Source: an uncultured Bacteroides sp. (lineage in GTDB: Bacteria > Bacteroidota > Bacteroidia > Bacteroidales > Bacteroidaceae). Taken from it: DNA of 53,617 nt. Below are positions 16,776-22,900 of the stretch, piece by piece. The notes under the pieces are model-generated. The model made no database searches. It was given only the letters and a program-made list of their open reading frames with translations, and was not told the DNA's origin. Position 1 is the stretch's first letter. Each line of letters opens with the position of its first letter. The stretch covers positions 1-53,617 of the forward strand of contig NZ_URFY01000033.1 of NCBI RefSeq assembly GCF_900547205.1, given 5' to 3'. A program made the translations under genes and the position numbers.

Positions 16776-17984
16776 TCATTCATTGTTTTTACGATCTTTC
16801 TTCAAACGGTCTGCCATTGCACGCGCCAGGTTTTCGCTTTGCGTATAGGTGAGCTCCTTCATCGCCATCTTCATTTCCACCGGGTCGCCTATCAACTCGA
16901 ACTTGCTCTTTTCGGCAAACTCCGCCAGACGCTTCACCGCGGCACCCGCCCATGCGAAAGAACCGAAGTATCCCAAGTAGCGTCCTTTCACTTCGCGCAA
17001 AAGAATCTTAGAAAGCACGGCATCCACTTCCGGGAATATCTGATTGCTATAAGTAGGAGAACCGATAATCAATCCTTTATATCGGAATATATCCGCTATA
17101 ATATAGGAAGGATGGCTCTTAGTCACATTGTGCATAACGATATTCTTGATTCCTTGTGCCGAAAGCTCTTCAGCAATGGCTTCTGCCATCTGCTCTGTAT
17201 TGCCATACATACTTCCGTAGACAATCACCACACCTTCATCGGCATCATAACGGCTCAGACGGTCGTATATACCGATAACTTTTGCAATGTTCTCTGTCCA
17301 CACCGGTCCGTGGGTAGAACAAATAGCGGAAATAGGAAGTCCGCCAAGTTTCTGCAAGGCCTTTTGCACAGGGCTCCCATACTTACCCACGATATTGGAA
17401 TAGTAGCGCACCATTTCGTCCCAATACTTATCTACGTTCATCTTTGTATCAAGGAAACCTCCGTCTATCGTACCGAAACATCCGAATCCGTCGCCGGAGA
17501 ACAGTACTCCGTCCGTTTCGTCGAATGTCATCATCGTTTCGGGCCAATGCACCATCGGAGTCATATAAAAACGGAGTTTATGATGTCCCAAAGCCAGGAA
17601 ATCTCCGTCTTTTACGAGATATTGTTCTCCCGTCACACCATAGAATCCTTCAATCATGCCGAACGTTTGCTTATTCCCCACAATCACGATATCCGGATAA
17701 TGTTGCTTAATCAGCCGGAGCGAGCCGGAATGATCCGGTTCCATGTGGTTTATTATCAAGTAATTGATAGGACGTTCTCCAATCACTTGCTTAATCTTCC
17801 GCAAATAAACTTCAAAATAACAGATATCCACCGTATCTACCAACGCCACCATTTCATCATCAATCAGATAAGAGTTATACGAAACTCCATAGGGCAAAGG
17901 CCACATCGATTCAAAACGGTGCTTTGTACGGTCATTCACTCCCACATAGTGGACATTTCCTTTAATTCTTGTTTTATGTTCCAT
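16776..17984 (-). CDS. A-type flavoprotein (flavodiiron protein, FprA-like)
   Basis: The 402-residue cytoplasmic protein joins a metallo-beta-lactamase domain to a flavodoxin domain. Di-iron ligands are all visible: H80-x-E82-x-D84-H85, H146 (VHWPETM), D165 (FSGDGFG) and H225 (STHGPVW). The flavodoxin half starts near residue 250 with the FMN loop YGSMYGNTEQMAEA. Family members reduce O2 to water or NO to N2O, protecting anaerobes from oxygen or nitrosative stress. No rubredoxin domain is fused, so an external electron donor is needed. It sits between the radical SAM gene (60 bases upstream) and nagB, probably in one leftward transcript. Confidence 0.92.
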   Translation of the reverse strand: MEHKTRIKGNVHYVGVNDRTKHRFESMWPLPYGVSYNSYLIDDEMVALVDTVDICYFEVYLRKIKQVIGERPINYLIINHMEPDHSGSLRLIKQHYPDIVIVGNKQTFGMIEGFYGVTGEQYLVKDGDFLALGHHKLRFYMTPMVHWPETMMTFDETDGVLFSGDGFGCFGTIDGGFLDTKMNVDKYWDEMVRYYSNIVGKYGSPVQKALQKLGGLPISAICSTHGPVWTENIAKVIGIYDRLSRYDADEGVVIVYGSMYGNTEQMAEAIAEELSAQGIKNIVMHNVTKSHPSYIIADIFRYKGLIIGSPTYSNQIFPEVDAVLSKILLREVKGRYLGYFGSFAWAGAAVKRLAEFAEKSKFELIGDPVEMKMAMKELTYTQSENLARAMADRLKKDRKNNE

Positions 17985-18044
17985 TCTACAATTACTTTAT
18001 TATCCTTTTTCACCACTCTTCATTTTCCATTAACGGCAACTAAT

Positions 18045-19025
18045 TCATTCAGCGGTAAACTTATCTTCTGCAAAAATAATCCTTTTTTCCGAATCCTTAT
18101 ACTTCTTGCCTTGATAAGCTCCTCTTTCTTGCATTCTTTTTTGTAAACGTGCTACAAATTCATAATTTTTCAAGCCCCAGTCGGGTGCAATCAATAAATC
18201 TTTAGGCGACTGAGAGACAAAACGTTCCAATACCAGTTCCGGACGGAGATGTTCCACATAGTCTATCACCAGGTCGATGTATTCGTCCACTTCTGTAAAT
18301 AAATGGAAGTCCGCAGGATTTTCGTCGTATTGATGCGCCATGCGGGTGCCGCGAATTAATTGCAGTTGATGTATCTTCAAGGTAGACAAAGGAAGGTCGG
18401 AGAGGATTCCTGCTTGCGATACCATGCTATCGTGCGTTTCTCCCGGAAGTCCGAGGATGATATGCCCGCCTGTTGGTATGCCGCAGGCGGCAGTTCGCCG
18501 AACGGCTTCTACCGTATCTTCATAAGTATGTCCGCGGTTGATTCGCTTTAGTGTCTCATTACAAGTACTTTCGATGCCATACTCCACCATGAGGAAAGTC
18601 CGTCTGTTCAGTTCTTCCAAGTAACGCAGCAAGTCTTCCGGCATACAATCGGGACGGGTACCGATTACCAGACCGACCACATTGTCCACTTCGAGCGCTT
18701 CTTCATATTTACGTTTCAGTCCTTCCAGTTCGGCATACGTATTGGTGTATGCCTGAAAGTAAGCGAGGAATTTCATCTCCGGATATTTATGGGCGAAGAA
18801 GCGTTTTCCCTCTTCCAGTTGAGTGGTGATGGATTTCTCCGTACGGCAATATTCGGGGTTGAAAGTCTGGTTGTTGCAATAAGTACATCCTCCCCACCCT
18901 CTTGTTCCATCGCGGTTGGGGCAAGTGAAACCTGCATTCAACGATATCTTCTGTACTTTATACGAGAATGTCTTTCGCAGGAAGGTAGGGAAATCTTTAT
19001 AAAGCTGATGAGCAGTGGTATCCAT
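18045..19025 (-). CDS. Radical SAM protein, YhcC/TIGR01212 type
   Basis: A 326-residue protein with the cluster cysteines at C35, C47 and C50 (TCPNRDGTRGWGGCTYC), an arrangement with long first spacing that I associate with the TIGR01212/YhcC family. A GIEST segment (residues 151-155) and the SAM-binding GGHIILGLPGET near residue 190 follow. The family is related to Elp3-like enzymes but its reaction is not established. It is the first gene of the leftward unit, with a -7 box at 19051-19058 just ahead of the start codon. Confidence 0.85.
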   Translation of the reverse strand: MDTTAHQLYKDFPTFLRKTFSYKVQKISLNAGFTCPNRDGTRGWGGCTYCNNQTFNPEYCRTEKSITTQLEEGKRFFAHKYPEMKFLAYFQAYTNTYAELEGLKRKYEEALEVDNVVGLVIGTRPDCMPEDLLRYLEELNRRTFLMVEYGIESTCNETLKRINRGHTYEDTVEAVRRTAACGIPTGGHIILGLPGETHDSMVSQAGILSDLPLSTLKIHQLQLIRGTRMAHQYDENPADFHLFTEVDEYIDLVIDYVEHLRPELVLERFVSQSPKDLLIAPDWGLKNYEFVARLQKRMQERGAYQGKKYKDSEKRIIFAEDKFTAE

Positions 19026-19050
19026 CCTTATTCATTTATTATTTAATCGA

Positions 19051-19058
19051 CAAACTTA
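19051..19058 (-). promoter_or_regulatory. -7 box of the radical SAM-FprA-nagB unit
   Basis: CAAACTTA reads TAAGTTTG on the minus strand, matching TAnnTTTG, 26 bases upstream of the ATG at 19025. Confidence 0.5.
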
Positions 19059-19171
19059 CTAAAAAACGGTGAGCTATGAAAATGGGGTACAAAATATCTT
19101 CATTACGTTAAAAAAAACATAAAGCATTCGAGATAATTTAATAAAGACTATAATAAAAGAAACTATTTGCT

Positions 19172-19179
19172 TAGCTTTG
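19172..19179 (+). promoter_or_regulatory. -7 box of the candidate small RNA
   Basis: TAGCTTTG matches TAnnTTTG. It would start a transcript near 19186, just before the long closing stem of the candidate RNA. A -33 TTTG at normal spacing is not present. Confidence 0.5.
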
Positions 19180-19185
19180 TTAAGA

Positions 19186-19330
19186 GTTAAATATTGACGG
19201 GAGGATACTTGTGAAAGTCTAGTGCATTAAGTCCCCAAACATATGATTTCATCTCACCAACCCTATGCAACTCTCGTCAATAAATTATCCTCTTTGTTTT
19301 CTTTTGAAGAATACAAAGAGGATTTTTTTA
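19186..19330 (+). ncRNA. Candidate independent small RNA
   Basis: This 420-base gap between genes contains a promoter box, a structured region and an intrinsic terminator in the right order, but no ORF. A closing stem pairs ATTGACGGGAG (19193-19203) with CTCTCGTCAAT (19271-19281), 11 pairs with one G-U. Inside are small hairpins, ACTT-GTGA-AAGT and ATGA-TT-TCAT, and a possible AGTGCAT/ATGCAACT pairing. The terminator at 19287-19329 follows. The predicted length is about 145 bases. It lacks the sequence marks of SRP RNA, tmRNA or RNase P RNA. I do not recognise the family. Riboswitch function is unlikely because the terminator closes the transcript before the next promoter at 19381-19412. Confidence 0.55.
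19287..19329 (+). terminator. Intrinsic terminator of the candidate small RNA
   Basis: ATCCTCTTTGT (19287-19297) pairs perfectly with ACAAAGAGGAT (19313-19323), 11 bp with a 15-base loop, followed directly by seven T residues. Confidence 0.85.
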
Positions 19331-19380
19331 TGTGGTTGTGCTTGACAAAACAAGCTATATAATAAGATTATTCCAAGCAA

Positions 19381-19412
19381 TTTGCTAAAGTCTATATAAT
19401 ATGGTAACTTTG
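19381..19412 (+). promoter_or_regulatory. Complete Bacteroidetes promoter of the GNAT module
   Basis: TTTG (19381-19384), a 20-base spacer and TAACTTTG (19405-19412) match both parts of the Bacteroidetes sigma consensus. Transcription would begin near 19419, 28 bases before the small ORF. Confidence 0.75.
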
Positions 19413-19446
19413 TACCTGAAATATAGAAATAAGAGGAGATATAATA

Positions 19447-19605
19447 ATGGCAATAGAAATAAAGTCAATCCCGACTTTGAAAGGGAAAGAAGCTGAGCGT
19501 TTTGTGAAAGAGGCAGATAGGGCTTTCCAAAATAAGGGAAAGGTAGACTTCAGCAAACATATTCGTGAAGCTCGTTCTGTATTGAAGAAAGCTAAGATGT
19601 TATAA
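19447..19605 (+). CDS. Small basic protein, putative antitoxin of a GNAT toxin
   Basis: This 52-residue ORF (MAIEIKSIPTLKGKEAERF...) is preceded by a purine-rich AGAGGAGAT and a complete promoter, and stops two bases before the ATG of the broken acetyltransferase gene. The tight coupling, small size and charged helical composition fit an antitoxin or partner protein for GNAT toxins, and I recall similar small ORFs next to such acetyltransferases in Bacteroidales. It has no recognisable DNA-binding fold by eye. The reading frame is intact although its partner is not. Function is inferred from context only. Confidence 0.6.
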   Translation: MAIEIKSIPTLKGKEAERFVKEADRAFQNKGKVDFSKHIREARSVLKKAKML

Positions 19606-19607
19606 AC

Positions 19608-19960
19608 ATGAGTTTTCTATTTGATAAATGTACTTTCAGTGTTTTAGATGAGAATACAATTGATGAATGCGATTCTTTCTTATGCGGTAATAGTGATTTA
19701 GATGATTTCTTCCAACATGATGCACCTCTTTATAGTCAACAATTATTAGGAAAAAGTTATTGTTTTCGTTTAGATAACAATATGCATACTATCGTGTGTG
19801 CTTTTACTGTTTCAAATGATAGTATCCGTGTTGATATGAGAAAAGTGGTTTTAGATATCTTTTTTCCACAGAAGCACAAGAAGCTGAATACACAGGATTC
19901 CCCCCAAATACTCATTTAAAAACCCGATTGATGTTTTTTGATTTGATTAGTTTAATATAA
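19608..19960 (+). pseudogene. GNAT acetyltransferase (toxin-like) with central deletion and frameshift
   Basis: From the ATG at 19608 the frame encodes a GNAT N-terminus (CGNSDLDDFFQHDA, then GKSYCFRLDN) up to VDM. A second frame, from TAT at 19835 to TAA at 19960, encodes a typical C-terminal end: YEKSGFRYLFSTEAQEAEYT, then GFPPNTHLKTRLMFFDLI. The central part, which carries the acetyl-CoA loop (RxxGxG/A) in this family, is missing. Expected length is about 180 residues, so some 70-80 are lost. The join lies at TATGAG (19835-19840), where both reading frames overlap, consistent with deletion through short homology. The out-of-frame product would be 103 residues and inactive. Confidence 0.8.
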
Positions 19961-20057
19961 AAATTAATTTATCTATTACTATCTATCATCGTATCATAGT
20001 TGCTATTTTTTTCCTCACAGATACGTTCCAACACATCAGTTTATTAATAAGGAGAAT

Positions 20058-20232
20058 TAGTTCCACCGTAGTGAAACTGTAGTTTCAGCCGCGTGAAACT
20101 GTAGTTCCATCAGCTTGAAACTCTAGTTCCAGCCGCTTGAAACTCTAGTTCCAAAGCCTGTGGAACTGTAGTTTCAAGCCTTCGGAACTGTAGTTTCAAG
20201 CCTGTGGAACTAAGGTTTCAAGCAATGAAACC
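20058..20232. repeat. Array 1: eight 22-bp palindromic tandem units
   Basis: GRAAC half-sites begin at 20073, 20095, 20117, 20139, 20162, 20184, 20206 and 20227, a period of 22 with one-base drifts. Each unit has a near-palindrome such as GAAACTGTAGTTTC or GGAACTGTAGTTTC. The linkers (AGCC-rich) let neighbouring arms pair as well, for example GTTCCA with TGGAAC and GTTTCA with TGAAAC. The array is intergenic, between the end of the GNAT pseudogene and the end of the LytTR gene. Confidence 0.9.
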
Positions 20233-20303
20233 AATCGGCAACAAGAGGAGTTGATTTATCCGTCTGCAATAAAGAATAGATACAAAAGACCTATCTGCAC
20301 TAT

Positions 20304-20401
20304 GTGACAGCATTTTTGCTGTCACCGTGCTGTCACACCTGCTGTCACACTTTAGTTCTCTTATTATCAAACGATTAAGCTGCATTGTGACAGTGTGACA
20401 G
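20304..20401. repeat. TGTGACAG repeats in both orientations
   Basis: GTGACAGCA (20304-20312) and TGCTGTCAC (20317-20325) form a 9-bp hairpin with a TTTT loop. Further TGCTGTCACAC copies follow at 20329 and 20340, and TGTGACAG occurs twice in tandem at 20386-20401. A leftward 64-codon frame (20218-20412) is open across these repeats but I do not regard it as a gene. Confidence 0.75.
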
Positions 20402-20475
20402 ATCTTTTTCATTTTTATTTCATGGGAGGAAGAAAAAAAAGCCTAGGTATTCCACCTCCAATTGACCTGCAATCT

Positions 20476-21294
20476 CTATAATCCTAGCCGCTCTTTCAAC
20501 AACCGGTATCCGGTGAGACTGACACGTAGCTTCACTCCATTCTTTAATAACAGTTGATAGGTTTCCTTCCCGAACAGTTCTACACGGGAAATCTGAGTCA
20601 CATTGACAATGGACGAACGATGTACACGGACAAATGTATCCGGCGGCAGATGTGTTTCAAAATATTTCATCGTCTGCTCTTTCATGTATTCTCCCGAAGG
20701 GGTAATAAGCATCACATAATCTCCGCACGCCTGTATGTAAATCAGTTCTTCCGCCTTAATCAGATGAATCCGCGAGCCATCCTTCACAGTAATGCGGTCT
20801 ATTCGTTCAATCTCCACTTGCGACTCGGCTTTTTGTTCATTCGATTGGCGAACTATGAGCTCTTTTTCCAATTCACGGTTCATTGCTTCTTCTTTGGCAA
20901 CTATCAGCCGATACCAAAGCGTGGCAGCAATCAGAACCGGCAACCCGAACAACAAACGGAAAGGAATGGTCTGTGCAAAAGGGATATAAGGTATCCCGAC
21001 AATCCTCACCATGATGTCGCAAACCATGAAACTGCCTGCCAACCAAAGCAGACTTCCTGCCACAATCATAATGACATCCGTCTGAAACAGGGAAACAAGA
21101 CCGACAACATACCAAGCCAAATAGGCCAGAGCAGCCAACCAACCGATTGTTGCAATTCCATCTACCAGAGCCGGAAGATAATCGATGCCGGTATACCCAC
21201 AGACCAAAACTACCTGGGCTATCACCAGCACGGCTACCGCCACCAGTACCGGAATCCAACGAAAGGGATAATCTATAATCGGATGTGCTTTCAT
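20476..21294 (-). CDS. Membrane-anchored LytTR transcriptional regulator
   Basis: A 272-residue protein. The first ~145 residues hold four or more hydrophobic helices (for example VLVAVAVLVIAQVVLVCGYT and TDVIMIVAGSLLWLAGSF). A charged coiled-coil linker follows, then a LytTR DNA-binding domain from about residue 168 (IHLIKAEELIYIQACGDYVML, FVRVHRSSIVNV, VSLTGYRLLKERL). LytTR domains bind direct-repeat promoter sites; membrane-bound versions without a receiver are common in Bacteroidetes and are presumed to respond at the membrane. Its start is 4 bases after the stop of the LiaF-like gene, so the two are an operon and probably one regulatory unit. Confidence 0.88.
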   Translation of the reverse strand: MKAHPIIDYPFRWIPVLVAVAVLVIAQVVLVCGYTGIDYLPALVDGIATIGWLAALAYLAWYVVGLVSLFQTDVIMIVAGSLLWLAGSFMVCDIMVRIVGIPYIPFAQTIPFRLLFGLPVLIAATLWYRLIVAKEEAMNRELEKELIVRQSNEQKAESQVEIERIDRITVKDGSRIHLIKAEELIYIQACGDYVMLITPSGEYMKEQTMKYFETHLPPDTFVRVHRSSIVNVTQISRVELFGKETYQLLLKNGVKLRVSLTGYRLLKERLGL

Positions 21295-21298
21295 ACGT

Positions 21299-22096
21299 TT
21301 AGTCTTTTATCTCTAAACCTCCGAATGAAAGTTTGCCACGAATCACCAACGTACTCTCTTTGTTGAAATTTCCACTTTGCCAGCGTTTATCTTCGCATCC
21401 GCCGAAGAAGGCGTTGCACTTCAGCACTACTTTCCAGTCGGAAGGTACGTAGATTTCAATTCCTCCGCAGTTGCAGTCCAGGTCGATGTACGTTTCGCCC
21501 GGTGCAAGATGGGTGTGTCGCAAGTCAATGGTGGTCCCTCCAAATGATATATGGACGGTTGCCCCCTTGAAGATTTCGTCGAGCACGACATGGCGGCTGG
21601 CACCGAAAGAGCTGTCGGAATATAGGAAACCTTCCACCGATTCGTTCTGCTGCTCACCAGCTGCGACGGACATTTCCGGTTGACGTCCGCCTCTTCCGCG
21701 TCTCGCCCAATCTGCGTGATGATGAAAATCGTGCTGATGTCCCCCAGGAGATTTCCTGCGAGGCTTGAAGATAAATAAGAAACCGGCTGTTATCAACGCA
21801 ATGGGCCATACCATCGCCTGAGAGTTTTCGGGCAACCACGAAAGTCCCCCAATCAGGAAGTAGACGCCTATTAACAAAAGGATTGCCCCGCTGATGATGT
21901 GGCGGCGTATCATCGTATAGATTCCTAATATAATAAGGAGGGAATGCCAGGACACTATGATATTGAACAATTCATAAGTAATCCACCCCATATTGCGGGC
22001 AAAAAGCAGTACACCGGAAAGTATAAAAAGCGAGGCTATCAGTAGTTTACCGGAAAAGCCTGAAGCAGACGTCGGTTTTTGTTTCTCTTCCATCAT
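21299..22096 (-). CDS. LiaF-like/DUF5668 membrane protein
   Basis: This 265-residue protein has about four hydrophobic helices between residues 15 and 110 (LLIASLFILSGVLLFARNM, SLLIILGIYTMI, GAILLLIGVYFLIGGL, VWPIALITAGFLFIF). Then comes a His/Arg-rich cytoplasmic linker (HQHDFHHHADWARRGRGG), and a beta-repeat C-terminal domain with FGGTTIDLRH and CNCGGIEIYVPSDW, as in LiaF. LiaF-type proteins restrain envelope-stress sensors in Firmicutes; here it most likely modulates the LytTR protein encoded 4 bases downstream. The start may be at codon 1 or 2 (adjacent ATGs). A -7 box lies at 22122-22129. Confidence 0.82.
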   Translation of the reverse strand: MMEEKQKPTSASGFSGKLLIASLFILSGVLLFARNMGWITYELFNIIVSWHSLLIILGIYTMIRRHIISGAILLLIGVYFLIGGLSWLPENSQAMVWPIALITAGFLFIFKPRRKSPGGHQHDFHHHADWARRGRGGRQPEMSVAAGEQQNESVEGFLYSDSSFGASRHVVLDEIFKGATVHISFGGTTIDLRHTHLAPGETYIDLDCNCGGIEIYVPSDWKVVLKCNAFFGGCEDKRWQSGNFNKESTLVIRGKLSFGGLEIKD

Positions 22097-22121
22097 TCTT
22101 GTTTTTAATTGATTGATGGCT

Positions 22122-22129
22122 CAAAGATA
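22122..22129 (-). promoter_or_regulatory. -7 box of the LiaF-like/LytTR operon
   Basis: CAAAGATA reads TATCTTTG on the minus strand, matching TAnnTTTG, 26 bases before the start codon at 22096. Confidence 0.5.
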
Positions 22130-22246
22130 CAGTATTTCCTTATGCTACTACAGGCTTTACGGTCTATTTCCGGTCAAAAATCCGATGAATGACGGATAAA
22201 TGTCGGTAAATCCGGCTATGTATTCTCTCTCTTTTCTTATCGAACG

Positions 22247-22729
22247 ATTGTTCCTCCGCTACTTCCGGCTACCATTATATCGTGTACAAGACTGTTCAGA
22301 TACATTTCGAGATTGGTATAGCGGGCGTTCTTATCGACGGTCTTGGCATTCCGGTCAAAAGAGTCGTTGGGGTTCAACCCAAGTGGCAATCACGTCATCC
22401 TGATTATCGATAATACCTTTCATGGGATAACCAATACTTTTCCAATCAATTCCATCTACTACTCCCTGACCGTATTACCCCAACCGAAACCGTATGAGAC
22501 GAACAATTACATTATCCTTGAAAAACAATCGTATGCTTTCCACTTATTCTTCAATATCATAACGTAAAGTTCCCTTCTGTGATTTGTCTTCCAACCAAGT
22601 TACGATATACACATCTCCGCCACAACCACCGGTTGTACAACGTCCATGTCCTTCCGCACTCGGGAAAGCAGGTCTTTCTTCCTCCACAGCCTCTCCCGGT
22701 TCATCAGGTTCTTGTGAATTCTGTTTTTC
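22247..22729 (-). pseudogene. Eroded pectate lyase (PL1-like)
   Basis: Three minus-strand frames carry ordered pieces of a pectate lyase. Bases 22729-22554 encode an acidic linker, then FPSAEGHGRCTTGGCGG and VTWLEDKSQKGTLRYDI, the usual N-terminal block. A shifted frame gives SGKHTIVFQ, and another gives DNVIVRLIRFRLG (22516-22478). After a large deletion the C-terminal end survives as NPND (about 22380) and YTNLEMYLNSLV, stopping at 22247. The intact lyase in this window has matching segments FPGADGAGKYTTGGAGG, NVIVRFIRSRMG and YTNLEVYMNSLV. The signal peptide, the catalytic centre and most of the beta-helix are gone. It lies just upstream of the pectin susC, in the opposite direction. Confidence 0.85.
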
Positions 22730-22830
22730 TTATGAGTATAAATTGCCTTCATATGGGAAAGGTGAGCATTAAAAAACAAAAAATACGAGGTGAAAAACAA
22801 ATATTGCACATAACAAGATTTGCATTCTTA

Positions 22831-22838
22831 TACTTTTG
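22831..22838 (+). promoter_or_regulatory. -7 box of the pectin susC operon
   Basis: TACTTTTG matches TAnnTTTG and is followed by a 63-base leader to the ATG at 22901. The same box occurs ahead of the EIIC gene at 40472. From 22730 to 22830 I see no gene. Confidence 0.5.
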
Positions 22839-22900
22839 TACCAAAGAATTAACCCTAAACGTGAGTACGAAACGAAAACAATAACCATTAATTTATAAAC

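Noticed and set aside
16839..18146. 435-codon + strand open frame
   Set aside because: It lies opposite the flavodiiron gene, whose metal ligands and FMN loop are all intact. The composition looks like an antisense reading and there is no promoter or known motif.
20058..20232. CRISPR array
   Set aside because: Units are 22 bases with no unique spacers of constant length, the repeats are palindromic throughout and diverge, and no cas genes are present. The same applies to the arrays at 37923 and 53132.
20218..20412. 64-codon - strand frame spanning the TGTGACAG repeats
   Set aside because: The peptide is produced by repeated octamers (CDSRCDS) and has no promoter box or known homologue that I recall.
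20554..21366. 270-codon + strand frame opposite the LytTR gene
   Set aside because: The LytTR frame has clear membrane helices and a DNA-binding domain; the + frame is Asn/His/Gln-rich without motifs.
22579..22884. Short + strand frames upstream of the pectin susC
   Set aside because: They lie antisense to the pectate lyase remnant, whose protein motifs on the - strand explain the sequence better.
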